NCBI GenBank assembly: GCA_030647965.1
Contig: JAUSIT010000017.1
Span: 1 to 49,238, forward strand
Source of the DNA: Nanobdellota archaeon
Lineage (GTDB): Archaea; Nanobdellota; Nanobdellia; Pacearchaeales; GW2011-AR1
Length of the DNA: 49,238 nucleotides
Reading direction: 5' to 3'
The position numbers and the translations under genes were made by a program. The notes below the pieces were generated by a model, which had not been told where the DNA came from, did not search any database, and worked only from the letters and a program-made list of their open reading frames with translations. Positions 8,277 to 16,616 of the stretch are shown here, piece by piece. The number at the start of each line of letters is the position of its first letter. Within the stretch, counting starts at the first letter, position 1.

Positions 8277-8969
8277 ATGCAAATAAAACTTCTTAAAGGA
8301 CTTATTGATGAATTGGCAGGAGAGGGCGCTGGTCAAATCGCAGATATATTATTTGAAAAAAGAGATGTAAATGAATTCTTAATTGCAAAAAAAATGAATT
8401 TGACTATTAATCAGGTTAGAAATATTTTATATAAATTATCTGCTGACGGACTTGTTTCTTTTACAAGGAAGAAAGATAAAAGAAAAGGATGGTATATTTA
8501 TTATTGGACTTTAGATTCTGAAAAATGTTTGATTCAAATTGAAGATTCTTTATTAAAAAAAATTGAAGAATTTAATCATCAGTTGAAAAATAGAGAAACT
8601 AAAAGATATTATTCTTGTAAACCTTGTAATGTTGAAGTAAATGAAGAAACAGCATTAGAACATGATTTTATTTGTGAAGAATGTGCAGAAGTTTATGTAC
8701 TTTCAGATAATACTCCTGAATTAAAAGATATTCAATTAAAAATTGCAAGAACTGAAAAAGAATTAAAAGTAATAAGAGATGAACTTGAAATTATAAGGGC
8801 TGTTTCAGCAAAGAAAAAAGTTAGCCGTGAAAAAAAAGAGTTAAAAGAAAAAACAGAGAAAAAACAAAAAGATAGAGCTCAAAGAAAAAAAGATAAAGCA
8901 AAAGCAGAAAAAAAATTTCCTCCTAAAAAAGTAAAAAAATCTGTTGTTAAATCTAAGAAAAAGAAATGA
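8277..8969 (+). CDS. tfe: Transcription initiation factor E, alpha subunit
   Basis: TFE helps TBP/TFB and RNA polymerase open promoters. An N-terminal winged helix (about 1-90) includes the KMNLTINQVRNILYKLSADGLV recognition region and the basic wing KKDKRKGWYIYYW. A zinc ribbon follows with C114, C117, C133 and C136 (SCKPC ... ICEEC). The tail after about 175 is extremely lysine/glutamate-rich, longer and more basic than usual for archaeal TFE, and may contact nucleic acid. It heads an overlapping operon with a rhomboid protease and a SpoIIM-like protein. The start is leaderless. Confidence 0.93.
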   Translation: MQIKLLKGLIDELAGEGAGQIADILFEKRDVNEFLIAKKMNLTINQVRNILYKLSADGLVSFTRKKDKRKGWYIYYWTLDSEKCLIQIEDSLLKKIEEFNHQLKNRETKRYYSCKPCNVEVNEETALEHDFICEECAEVYVLSDNTPELKDIQLKIARTEKELKVIRDELEIIRAVSAKKKVSREKKELKEKTEKKQKDRAQRKKDKAKAEKKFPPKKVKKSVVKSKKKK

Positions 8970-9802
8970 TAGGAAAAATTTTTAAGTGGTTGTTTAGAAC
9001 TTATACTAATAAGTTAATTTTAGCTAATGTAATTATTTTTATTTTATTTCTTATATTAAGTGCGATTTTTGGGCAGGAAAATATTATTCCTTTAGTTGCA
9101 ATGCAACCTGCTGCGTTTTTTGCAGGACAGAATTTATGGACTTTAGTTACAAGTATGTTTATGCATGCAGGATTTGCTCATTTATTTTTTAATATGTTTT
9201 CTTTAATGTTTATTGGAAATTTTGTTGAAAAATTAATTGGAAAAAGAAGATTTTTGATATTTTATCTTATTTCGGGTATTTTCGCAGGATTAGTTTTTGT
9301 TTTATCTGCAGGATTATTTGGAGGTAGTATTCTTGGAGGAAAGATTTTTGGAATGCCTTTAAATTACGGAGTTGGGGCTTCTGGAGCAATCTTTGGCTTA
9401 GTTGGCTTACTTGCTGTTTTAACTCCTAGAAATCATGTTTATTTGATCCTAGGACCTTTAATTGCAATAGTACTTCAAGCTATTTTAGAAAATTTTATTA
9501 CAAATGCTTCTTTAATGTCTATAATTTCATTAATAATTAATATTTATTTTATTTTTTCAGTATTTGCAATTATTTCTTTTAATTCGAGAATTCAGAAATA
9601 TTCTGTTCCTGTAAATATGCCATTTTGGATGCTTCCTATAATTGCAATTGTCCCATTAATTATAATTGGATTATTTGTTACATTACCTATTGGAAATATG
9701 GCCCATATTGGAGGATTAATCGCAGGATTAATTTATGGATTTTATTTAAAATATAAATATCCTAAAAAAACAAGTATGATTTCAAGACATTTTTCAAAGT
9801 GA
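8966..9802 (+). CDS. Rhomboid-family intramembrane serine protease
   Basis: It cleaves transmembrane substrates within the membrane. Rhomboid marks are HAGFAHLFFNMFSL (about 67-80), the catalytic GASGA with Ser139, and AHIGG with His247. Six to seven membrane helices span about 18-260, and a short basic tail is cytoplasmic. The start overlaps the tfe stop as ATGA (four bases), so translation is coupled. The linkage of a transcription factor to a membrane protease is probably chance operon packing. Confidence 0.93.
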   Translation: MIGKIFKWLFRTYTNKLILANVIIFILFLILSAIFGQENIIPLVAMQPAAFFAGQNLWTLVTSMFMHAGFAHLFFNMFSLMFIGNFVEKLIGKRRFLIFYLISGIFAGLVFVLSAGLFGGSILGGKIFGMPLNYGVGASGAIFGLVGLLAVLTPRNHVYLILGPLIAIVLQAILENFITNASLMSIISLIINIYFIFSVFAIISFNSRIQKYSVPVNMPFWMLPIIAIVPLIIIGLFVTLPIGNMAHIGGLIAGLIYGFYLKYKYPKKTSMISRHFSK

Positions 9803-9807
9803 TAAAG

Positions 9808-10419
9808 ATGGTGAAAAAGAAAAATAAAAAAATAATTAAAAAGAACGATTTTTTTAAAGAGATTTATAATGATAATTGGGCTTTTTTAAAAAAAATAAAG
9901 AATTATATTTGGTTTGCATCCTTGACTTTTTTGCTTTTTGCTTTGCTTGGCTTTCTTTTTCCAATTTTTTTTAAACAAGAAATTTTTAGTTTTATAAAAG
10001 AAGTAACTCAGCAAATTGCAGATTATAATTCTAGCCAGCTTATTTCTTATATTTTTTTAAATAATCTCAAAGCAAGTTTTTTTGCAATTTTAATTGGAAT
10101 AGTTTTTGGAATATTTCCTTTTTTCATGGCCGTTGCAAATGGATATTTAATTGGTTTTGTTTCAAGATATTCTGTTAATGAAGAAGGATTTTTAATTTTA
10201 TGGAGATTACTTCCTCATGGTATTTTTGAAATTCCTGCTGTAATACTTTCAATAGCAATTGGCATGAGACTTGGAATTGATGTTTTAAAATCAGGAAAGC
10301 AAAAAGGAATTTTTAAGCAAGAGTTTGTTAAAGCGATTAAAACTTTTATTTTTATAATAATTCCTTTGTTAGTTATTGCTGCAATTATTGAAGGGTTTTT
10401 GGTTTATTTTTTAAAGTAG
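9808..10419 (+). CDS. SpoIIM / DUF95-family membrane protein
   Basis: The 203-aa protein has a basic N-terminus and about five membrane helices. The family core ANGYLIGFVSRYSV ... WRLLPHGIFEIPAVILSIAIGMRLG is typical of the stage II sporulation M / DUF95 family, which is widespread in non-sporulating archaea and of unknown function there. I start at ATG 9808, preceded by GTGAT, rather than at the GTG at 9799 that overlaps the rhomboid stop. It is the third gene of the tfe-rhomboid operon. A family-2 hairpin array begins 20 bases after its stop. Confidence 0.85.
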   Translation: MVKKKNKKIIKKNDFFKEIYNDNWAFLKKIKNYIWFASLTFLLFALLGFLFPIFFKQEIFSFIKEVTQQIADYNSSQLISYIFLNNLKASFFAILIGIVFGIFPFFMAVANGYLIGFVSRYSVNEEGFLILWRLLPHGIFEIPAVILSIAIGMRLGIDVLKSGKQKGIFKQEFVKAIKTFIFIIIPLLVIAAIIEGFLVYFLK

Positions 10420-10438
10420 TGATAAACTGAACTATCGG

Positions 10439-10615
10439 AAAAACTCTCTTGTTTATTCGTTGGGTTTTTAGGACTTCAAAATTGTAAGATTTTGACAGCT
10501 TCAGGAATGTAAATTCCTGATAGTGCTCAAGAAATCATATTTCTTGACATGCTCAAGATTTTGCAATCTTGACATAATCAGAAATGAGCTTCCTTAATAG
10601 TACTCATTTCTGATA
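10439..10615 (+). repeat. Family-2 structured repeat: chain of six hairpins
   Basis: P1 is AAAAACTC/GGGTTTTT (10439-10446/10462-10469), then AGGACTTC. P2 is AAAAT/ATTTT (10478-10493), then GACA-GCTTC. P3 is AGGAAT/ATTCCT (10503-10518), then GATA-GTGCTC. P4 is AAGAAAT/ATTTCTT (10529-10545), then GACA-TGCTC. P5 is AAGATT/AATCTT (10555-10570), then GACA-TAATC. P6 is AGAAATGAG/CTCATTTCT (10580-10611), then GATA. Stems vary while the linkers GAYA-xxxTC are conserved. It occupies most of the gap between the SpoIIM-like gene and the next TATA box. The same architecture recurs at 12316, 16456, 45651 and 48725. Confidence 0.8.
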
Positions 10616-10652
10616 TAACAAGCTTTTTAAATTGAAATCTCTTTTGTAAACT

Positions 10653-10835
10653 ATGAATAAATGGTTTGAACTTTTACTAGGATTGATTTTAGTAATCGCT
10701 CCAATTTGGACTGCAATGACTTATGCAACTTGGAAAGCAGCAACAATTGCTTTTGTACAAGGTGGCGTGGTTATTGGAGTTATAATGATTGGTTTACTTT
10801 TCCTATTATTGGGAATAAGCGATTTGAAAGACTAA
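10653..10835 (+). CDS. Small two-helix membrane protein, 60 aa
   Basis: Two hydrophobic segments (about 5-25 and 33-55) are separated by a short TWKAATIAFVQGG loop, with a charged SDLKD end. The fold is hairpin-like with no known domain. A CTTTTTAAATT TATA box (10623-10633) sits 25 bases before the ATG and supports expression. It directly follows the hairpin array. Confidence 0.6.
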   Translation: MNKWFELLLGLILVIAPIWTAMTYATWKAATIAFVQGGVVIGVIMIGLLFLLLGISDLKD

Positions 10836-10933
10836 AATCTAGGAAATATTTTCTTTTTCTTTTATTTTTTTATTTAATAATCTATATTTTTTATTTCTAT
10901 AAATAATATAAACTCTCTTTAGTTTTTTCTCTT

Positions 10934-12136
10934 ATGGAATCTTTATGCATCCAGTGCAAGGGAAAAGGGTTGTGTGGTAAGCCATGTAAGATTCTTGCAA
11001 GATTTATTGATAAGGCCCCTAAAGTAAAACTTCATTTTTCAGGTTCAAGTCCTCCTGAAATTTTTGTTGGCAGAAATGATTATCCAAATGTTTTTTCAGG
11101 AATACTATCCCCTCCTGAAAAAGGAGAGACTTCTATTTTTTCTTCTCCTGAAGAATGGTATAAGAAAAAATTAAGTATTGAGCAAATTTTAGATTTTAGA
11201 GGGCAGTTAATTTATGGAAGAAAAAAATCCCATATAAAATCTCAAGAATCTATGAAAAAAGTTATTCAGGAAATTGCTTTAGCTTCAAAACCTGTTTCAA
11301 CTGAATTTTTTTTAAAAAAACAGCCAACAATGGATTTTAATTCAAGTAAGATGTTTACAATAATGATGAATTCTGCTCCTGTTGAAAAAGTTATTTTAGA
11401 AGAAAATCCCTTTGTTAATAAAAAAGTTGATTATATTGTTTCTGATTATAATGCTAAAAGTGTAACTGCAATAAATGAATTATATAAATCAAAAATTTTG
11501 GTCAGTCATTTGCAAAAATTATTATCTGCAGGATTGTTGGGTTTGAAAACTCAGAGAAAAATGGTTCCTACTCGATGGGCAATTACTGCTGTAGATGATA
11601 TAATTAGTAAAGAGCTTTTGAAAAAAATAAGATTTTATCCTGAAATAAATGAAATTCTTGTTTTTAATTCAGAATATAATGGAAATCACTATGAAATATT
11701 ATTGCTTCCTGATAAGTTTTCTTTTGAAGTTATAGAAGCTGAAATTCCTGGAAATGTTTGGAATCCTACAATGAATTTAAGTTTTATGAAAGATTATGAA
11801 AGTTTTTATGGAAGAAAAAATTATGCAGAAAGTGTTACAGGAGCTTATTATGCAAATAGGCTTGCTGTTTGTGAGTTTTTTGAAAAAGTAAAAAAACAAG
11901 CATCTGTTTTAGTTTTAAGAGAAGTAAGGCCTGAATATTATGCTCCTTTAGGTGTTGGAATATTAAGGGAAGTATCAAGAGATGCTTTTAATAAAGCTCC
12001 TGAAAGAGCAGAGAGTTTAGAAGATGCTTTCAGAATAATGCAATCAAGAATGAAAATAGATATAAATAAATTCAGGGAAATATCTGAATTGCTAAAAAAT
12101 TATGGAAAGCAAAAAAGATTGAATAATTGGGTTTAA
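10934..12136 (+). CDS. nreA: NreA-like DNA repair protein (DUF650/DUF651)
   Basis: Archaeal NreA takes part in DNA-damage repair and binds PCNA. The N-terminal zinc-binding cluster has C5, C8, C14 and C18 (CIQCKGKGLCGKPC). The DUF650 region follows with SPPEIFVGRNDYPNVFSG and ILSPP, and the DUF651 region holds KMVPTRWAITAVDD and REVRPEYYAPLGVGILRE. The length (400 aa) fits the family. The C-terminus KQKRLNNWV is a degenerate Q-x-x-L-x-x-W PCNA-interacting peptide, which is the usual end of NreA. The TATA box TAATATAAAC (10903-10912) gives a near-leaderless start. Confidence 0.9.
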   Translation: MESLCIQCKGKGLCGKPCKILARFIDKAPKVKLHFSGSSPPEIFVGRNDYPNVFSGILSPPEKGETSIFSSPEEWYKKKLSIEQILDFRGQLIYGRKKSHIKSQESMKKVIQEIALASKPVSTEFFLKKQPTMDFNSSKMFTIMMNSAPVEKVILEENPFVNKKVDYIVSDYNAKSVTAINELYKSKILVSHLQKLLSAGLLGLKTQRKMVPTRWAITAVDDIISKELLKKIRFYPEINEILVFNSEYNGNHYEILLLPDKFSFEVIEAEIPGNVWNPTMNLSFMKDYESFYGRKNYAESVTGAYYANRLAVCEFFEKVKKQASVLVLREVRPEYYAPLGVGILREVSRDAFNKAPERAESLEDAFRIMQSRMKIDINKFREISELLKNYGKQKRLNNWV

Positions 12137-12153
12137 ACTCTTTCAAATAATTT

Positions 12154-12272
12154 GCACTTCGTGGGGATACTAGGTCACCTAGAAAAAGTCTTACGCTTAT
12201 ATAGCGTGTTATTAATTGTAAGAGCAAAACTTTTTGCAGTTCCCCTAAATTAATTAATTGCTAATTTTATTA
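12154..12272 (-). repeat. Family-1 structured repeat, copy A (5'-truncated)
   Basis: Read on the minus strand it runs GGGGAACTGC, then the long hairpin (12235-12183), then CTAGGTGACCTAG, TATCCCC and ACGAAGTGC. The hairpin pairs AAAAAGTTTTGCTCTTA with TAAGCGTAAGACTTTTT, with a few mismatches. The other end (CAACTTCGTTG) seen in copies D and E is missing. With the family-2 copy at 12316 it fills most of the 12137-12488 gap. Confidence 0.75.
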
Positions 12273-12315
12273 GAGTATCTTATTTATATCATTTATTTTT
12301 TATTAAAATTATCAA

Positions 12316-12428
12316 TGTCAAGAAAATAAATTGTAGAATCTAGTTAGTAAATGTTGTTTCACAAGGTCAGATTTTCTTGAACATCCAAAAATCCAAACAA
12401 GTTACATGTTGTAAACTCAAGGATTTTT
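12316..12428 (-). repeat. Family-2 structured repeat, minus orientation
   Basis: On the minus strand: P1 AAAAATCC/GGATTTTT (12428-12421/12394-12387), then GGATGTTC, P2 AAGAAAAT/ATTTTCTT (12378-12371/12327-12320), then GACA. Stem sequences differ from the other copies, but the order AAAAA-stem-TTTTT, GGATGYTC, stem, GACA is the same. The apical part of P2 is a large 43-base loop. Confidence 0.72.
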
Positions 12429-12488
12429 TGATAAGAAATATTTAAAAATAAGAAAAACTAGTTATAATTAGAAAAAGAGGAAATAAAG

Positions 12489-12752
12489 ATGAATAAATTT
12501 GTTGGTTATATTGTCGCAGCAGTTGGTCTTTTAGGGCTTGCTGTTTCAAATACAAAAGCAGAAGTAATTCAAAAGTTTATACCTATTAGCATACCTGATT
12601 CTGTTTCTAAATTTGTTTTGCTTTTGAGCTTGGCTTTAGTTGTTTTAGGAATTGTGCTTTTATTTGGGGAAAGCAAACCTAGGCAAAAAACAAAAGAAGT
12701 TCCTATATACGAAGGAAAAGAGATTATAGGCTATAGAAGAGAGAAGAAGTGA
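12489..12752 (+). CDS. Small membrane protein, 87 aa
   Basis: An N-terminal hydrophobic segment (about 4-22) ends in VSNTKAEV. A second segment (about 43-65) follows and the tail is basic (KPRQKTKEV ... GYRREKK), predicted cytoplasmic. The first helix could be a signal peptide cleaved near KAE or an anchor. TATTTAAAAATA (12439-12450) and GAGG (12477-12480) precede the ATG, so this transcript has a short leader. The protein is not recognised. Confidence 0.6.
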   Translation: MNKFVGYIVAAVGLLGLAVSNTKAEVIQKFIPISIPDSVSKFVLLLSLALVVLGIVLLFGESKPRQKTKEVPIYEGKEIIGYRREKK

Positions 12753-12829
12753 TATTTTGATAATGGGCTGAATTTTATAGGTTAAATTTATTATTTATTT
12801 TTAACGAAATTGTATTTAGAATAAATTTT

Positions 12830-13609
12830 TTAAATATATGGTCCTTTTGACATTTGTTTTAATTTATGTTTAGCTTCTTTAATTTGTTTTAATATATTAT
12901 CTATTTGAGCACTTCCAGTTGCAGTGTTTAATGCATTGTTTAAATCTTTTATATCTTTTTGTAGTTTAACCATTGCTAATACATTTGAGTCTTTAAGTCC
13001 TTTATTTATGGCACTTCTTACAAAAAAACCTCTTATTGTTCCGTCAAATAATATCATTAAAATTGAAATAAATGCTGTTGCAACAAAAATCCATGCTGGT
13101 GAACCTATTAGGGGATATCTTGACCACCATAATCCAATAAATATTACTGAATATAATGTCCAAGAGATTTTTCTTAAAAGTTCTGATTCAATGCTAAATT
13201 CAACATAATAAAAGAAAATTACAAAAGGAATTAATGAAAGTAAGGTTACTCCTAAAACTCCATAGGGAAGAAGAATTGCTTGAACCCAACTAAAATCCGT
13301 CATAAATCTTGTTGAAAGAATGGCTACTGATAGTGTTATAATCCAGACAACTGCAGGATTATCTTGGAATGCAGGAAATCTTCTTATTACAACATAAACA
13401 AATGAAATTAAAATAAATAAAAATAAAACTTTTTCAAATAATAATTCAGAAGTTCCAAATATTGCTGCAAAAAAAGTTCCAAAAATTTCTTGAATAATTG
13501 TAATAAATCCTTCTGCACCTTCAAGAGGTGTTTGCTGTGCTGAAATTAATGCAGATGAAATTATTATAGATAAAATAGATGATAAAAATAAATTTAATCT
13601 CTTTTGCAT
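12830..13609 (-). CDS. Exported five-helix membrane protein, paralogue 1 of 3
   Basis: A signal peptide (1-24, ending LISAQQ) is followed by an outside helical segment (to about 50), five membrane helices (about 57-195) and a cytoplasmic coiled coil (about 205-255). Conserved with the 13644 and 14564 genes are ILLPYGVLGVTLLSLIPFVI, AILSTRFMT and PAWIF ... LFDGTIRGFF. No described family comes to mind. It has its own TTTATAAA box at 13630-13641. Together with four neighbours it makes a cluster of signal-peptide-bearing multi-spanners, probably one membrane assembly. Function is unknown. Confidence 0.8.
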   Translation of the reverse strand: MQKRLNLFLSSILSIIISSALISAQQTPLEGAEGFITIIQEIFGTFFAAIFGTSELLFEKVLFLFILISFVYVVIRRFPAFQDNPAVVWIITLSVAILSTRFMTDFSWVQAILLPYGVLGVTLLSLIPFVIFFYYVEFSIESELLRKISWTLYSVIFIGLWWSRYPLIGSPAWIFVATAFISILMILFDGTIRGFFVRSAINKGLKDSNVLAMVKLQKDIKDLNNALNTATGSAQIDNILKQIKEAKHKLKQMSKGPYI

Positions 13610-13643
13610 GATTTATATAGAAAATCTTAATTTATAAATATTG

Positions 13644-14441
13644 TTAGATTGTTGTTACGTGTTGAATTCTTTTCTTTAGATTATCAATTAGTTTTTGAAT
13701 ACTTTTACGTTCTGCATCTGTTGGTGCATTAGAATAAGCTTTAACTAATCCTTCCATTTGATTTTCTAATCTTCCTAATTCTGCATATTTTATAGGGCTT
13801 AGTTGTCTTTCTATATTCATTCTTTTTAATGCTCTTTGAATTGTTCCATCCATTAAAAAGAATATAATACATAATCCTGCTGCTGTTGGATATACCCAAG
13901 CTGCTGCGCCTATTTCCTCATATCTTGTTATCCATAAACCTATAAAAATAACTGCTGCAAAAATCCATGCTGCTTTTCTTAATATTCTTGATTTTGATAA
14001 AGCATATTCAACAAAATAAAAATAAATTAATAATGGGAGAAAAGCAGTTATTGCTATTCCTAAAGCAGAATATGGGAGAAGAATTGTTTGCACCCAGCCA
14101 GCTTCTGTTAAAAATCTTGTTGAAAGTAAAGAAACTGTTATTGAGATTAAAACACTAACCCAAGTATTTGAAGAAAATAATGGTATTTGATCTATAACTA
14201 CCCAAATAATAGAGAATAGTAATAATAAAAATAAAACTTTTGCAAATAATAATTGTCCTGAAGGTGTTGTTCCTAAAATTGTTTCAAAAAAAGGTTGGAA
14301 TACTTGTAAAAATCCGTTTCCAAAAGATTTTAGTGCTTCAATAGGATCTGATACAGTTGGTGTAGCTGCAGAAACTAAATTTAATATAAATATGGATAAT
14401 AGTAAACTGATTGAAAATAATGCAAACACTCTTTTATTCAT
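13644..14441 (-). CDS. Exported five-helix membrane protein, paralogue 2 of 3
   Basis: It has the same plan as its downstream neighbour: signal peptide (1-26, ending LVSAAT), an extracytoplasmic helix rich in Phe/Gln, five membrane helices and a cytoplasmic coiled coil (about 215-262). Shared blocks are SLLSTRFLTEAGWVQTILLPY, ALGIAITAFLPLLIYFYFVE and AAAWVYP ... LMDGTIQRALKR. It is expressed from TTTATAAATA at 14462-14472, divergent from paralogue 3. The close similarity to paralogue 1 suggests a tandem duplication followed by specialisation. Confidence 0.8.
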   Translation of the reverse strand: MNKRVFALFSISLLLSIFILNLVSAATPTVSDPIEALKSFGNGFLQVFQPFFETILGTTPSGQLLFAKVLFLLLLFSIIWVVIDQIPLFSSNTWVSVLISITVSLLSTRFLTEAGWVQTILLPYSALGIAITAFLPLLIYFYFVEYALSKSRILRKAAWIFAAVIFIGLWITRYEEIGAAAWVYPTAAGLCIIFFLMDGTIQRALKRMNIERQLSPIKYAELGRLENQMEGLVKAYSNAPTDAERKSIQKLIDNLKKRIQHVTTI

Positions 14442-14461
14442 AAGATAAATTAAACAAGGGG

Positions 14462-14544
14462 ATTTATAAATATTATGTAATCTCTCTGTTAAATAGTTTT
14501 ATTCCTTTTTTTAAGTTAAAAATTTTAGAAAAGATTTATAAATA
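14462..14544. promoter_or_regulatory. Divergent TTTATAAATA promoters
   Basis: ATTTATAAATA appears at 14462-14472 (for the minus gene starting 14441) and at 14534-14544 (for the plus gene starting 14564), each about 25 bases from its ATG. The near-identical strong boxes suggest matched expression of the paralogues. Confidence 0.6.
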
Positions 14545-14563
14545 CTATTTTTTTATATTAGAT

Positions 14564-15313
14564 ATGAGTATGAAAAAAGAGAGTGTGAATAAACTTTTTG
14601 TTTTAAGTATATTTGCGATGATTATATTAAGTTTTTCTGTTAGTGTTGTAGAAGCGAAAACTTTTAGCCAGGTTTTAAGTGAGACCTTTGGGGAGGTAAG
14701 TTTTTCTGCAGATAGTGATATGCAACTTTTAATATCAAGAATTTTACTTATCTTACTTGTTATTTTATTAGTTTATTCTGCTTCTGATTGGATACCTGGT
14801 ATTGGAGAAAATATGTTGATTAGAACAGGGGTTTCTATTATTATAGGAATTTTATCATTTATGTTTGTTACAAATGAAAATATAAAATATATTCTTTTAA
14901 ATTATGAGGCATTAGGCGTTATGATTACTACAATTATACCTTTTATAATTCTTATGGTTTTTTGCTTTAATTTAAGAATGAATCCTAAAACTGCTGTTGC
15001 TTCTATTATAGTTAATAAAGTTCTTATGATTGGTTTTGTTCTTTATTTAGGATTTAAATGGTTTACATTAACTTTTGTTACTGATTATGGTGTATCTGGA
15101 AATCCCCCAGAATTAGCTTGGGTATATCCTATAACTTTAGTTGCTACAATAGTTTGGTTGTTTTTTGAAGGAACTCTTGTAAAGTTCTTTAGAAGAGAAG
15201 AGGGAAAAGAAATAGAAGATGTTGCAGTGGATAGAATGAAAAGATCTGTTGCTTATGTTAAAAGTACAGCTGGGGCATTGGATGAATTAGGTGGAAAAAA
15301 GAAGAGTATATAA
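14564..15313 (+). CDS. Exported membrane protein, paralogue 3 of 3
   Basis: The signal peptide (about 1-32, ending VVEAKT) is followed by a short outside helix, five membrane segments and a charged cytoplasmic tail with a weak coiled coil. It is the most diverged paralogue: YILLNYEALGVMITTIIPFIIL matches the LLPY-xxLG block, and LAWVYPITLV ... FFEGTLVKFFRRE matches the C-terminal block. It is divergent from paralogues 1 and 2. An AT-rich stretch of about 210 bases with nothing identifiable follows it. Confidence 0.78.
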   Translation: MSMKKESVNKLFVLSIFAMIILSFSVSVVEAKTFSQVLSETFGEVSFSADSDMQLLISRILLILLVILLVYSASDWIPGIGENMLIRTGVSIIIGILSFMFVTNENIKYILLNYEALGVMITTIIPFIILMVFCFNLRMNPKTAVASIIVNKVLMIGFVLYLGFKWFTLTFVTDYGVSGNPPELAWVYPITLVATIVWLFFEGTLVKFFRREEGKEIEDVAVDRMKRSVAYVKSTAGALDELGGKKKSI

Positions 15314-15525
15314 TAAGTTTTATATTTAATTATTAAAAATTATTTTTAAAAGAATATTATTACTTAGCTAATAATTCAAATTTTTTTATTGTTTGGGATT
15401 ATATAATTTTCTTTTATTGTTAATTTCAATAAAGATATCGTTTTTGATAGTATAATTCATTGTATTTTGGTTATTTATTAAAAGAACTATTAATCATTTA
15501 ATTTATTGTTTAATTATTTTAATTT

Positions 15526-16170
15526 TCACTTTCCTAATTCTTCCACACCTTTACTAAATACTTTTGCAGCTTTTTTAGCTTCCTTGATTTCTGTTCCTGC
15601 TTCTTCTCCTTTTGCTATTATAATTTTGTTTTTTATTTTTCTTGATAGGAAATTTATAATTCCTACTAAAATTAATATTAGTAATATTGCGATAACTAGG
15701 CTTAGTGTTGGATGATTTCCAGCAAACTTAAAGAAACTACCTATATCTATGAAAAAGCTTGCTAATAAGTTTAAACTGCCTGTAATTGATATTAGCGCTG
15801 CGATAACTAAGCTTGCTACAAATTTTAATACACCTGTATTTGCAAAAGGCATAAAACTTATGATATCAAATATAATTATGAAAATCATAATCCAAATGCA
15901 AAGATATACTATAAAATGGCTTAAAGAAAATGATTTATCAAGTCCAAATAAGAGTTTTGCAAATGTTTGTAAATAAGAAGGAACTTGTATTTCTTGTTCA
16001 AGCATGTTTTTTGTTTGCTGACTTGCATTTACCTGTGCTTGGTTTAAATCGTTTTTTATGTTTTTGCCAATTTGATCTGTATTTTGAAGCTGGTCTATAA
16101 TGGTTTCTGCAGAAACAAATACTGAAAGCATTATTAATAAGAAAAATACTGCAAAAATTACTCTTTTCAT
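15526..16170 (-). CDS. Exported three-helix membrane protein with helical ectodomain
   Basis: The signal peptide (1-21, ending FVSAET) is followed by a Gln/Asn-rich, probably coiled extracytoplasmic segment (about 22-72), three membrane helices (about 84-108, 112-140, 150-175) and a charged cytoplasmic tail (ending KVFSKGVEELGK). The 213-aa protein at 16617 has the same plan, which makes them likely distant paralogues. The TATA box ATTTAAAATA (16190-16200) lies 25 bases upstream. Not recognised. Confidence 0.75.
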   Translation of the reverse strand: MKRVIFAVFFLLIMLSVFVSAETIIDQLQNTDQIGKNIKNDLNQAQVNASQQTKNMLEQEIQVPSYLQTFAKLLFGLDKSFSLSHFIVYLCIWIMIFIIIFDIISFMPFANTGVLKFVASLVIAALISITGSLNLLASFFIDIGSFFKFAGNHPTLSLVIAILLILILVGIINFLSRKIKNKIIIAKGEEAGTEIKEAKKAAKVFSKGVEELGK

Positions 16171-16237
16171 AATTATCTTATCTTTTTGATATTTAAAATA
16201 CTTTCTGGTTCTTTGTTATGGATATTGACTTTGCATA

Positions 16238-16453
16238 CAACTTCGTTGAATTAGTTTGCTTTACAAGCAATATAAGATGATTGCCTGGCGGCAATCCGCG
16301 ATTTGTTAATATTTATTAATGGATGGTTGGAGAAGTAGGAAGTTTTGTTTTTACAATTATTAATAAAAGTCGGGAGCTGAAAAAGTTTTACCCTTACAAT
16401 ATCAAATAAAAGATATAAGGGCGAAACTTTTTGCTAAGCGACTATTTATAATC
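16238..16453 (+). repeat. Family-1 structured repeat, copy B
   Basis: It begins CAACTTCGTTGAATTAG, followed by the small hairpin TTGCTT/AAGCAA, GATTGCCTGGC and GGGAGCTG. The long hairpin comes next (16380-16432, AAAAAGTTTTACCCTTA with TAAGGGCGAAACTTTTT), then GCTAAGCGACT. Middle pairs are CCC/GGG where copy E has CTC/GAG. The distal ACGAAGTGC end is absent. It fills much of the 446-base divergent gap 16171-16616. Confidence 0.75.
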
Positions 16454-16455
16454 AA

Positions 16456-16521
16456 AAAATTCATGTATACAAATATTGGAATTTTAGGATGCTCAGAAAT
16501 GTCAATGAAACATTTCTGACA
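16456..16521 (+). repeat. Family-2 structured repeat (compact copy)
   Basis: P1 is AAAATTC/GAATTTT (16456-16462/16479-16485), then AGGATGCTC (16486-16494). P2 is AGAAATG/CATTTCT (16495-16501/16511-16517), then GACA. A weaker hairpin GCTAT/ATAGC follows at about 16531-16547. This is the simplest complete example of the family and starts three bases after family-1 copy B. Confidence 0.75.
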
Positions 16522-16616
16522 GAATTAAATGCTATATTTGCAATAGCAACTTGTTAAGGTTGAAAATAATGTAATAGACATGAAACATTTAAAAATTATG
16601 TTTATTATATTAAATT

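Noticed and set aside
9799-9807. GTG start for the SpoIIM-like gene overlapping the rhomboid stop
   Set aside because: An ATG at 9808 with GTGAT upstream gives a normal start. The extra three residues add nothing recognisable.
10706-10906. 66-aa frame overlapping the small membrane protein at 10653
   Set aside because: It is an out-of-frame reading of that gene's sequence, rich in Cys/Trp and low-complexity Phe/Tyr. The 10653 frame has the promoter.
15314-15525. Possible RNA gene between the two convergent membrane genes
   Set aside because: The stretch is only very AT-rich. I found neither stable hairpins nor either of the two repeat families.
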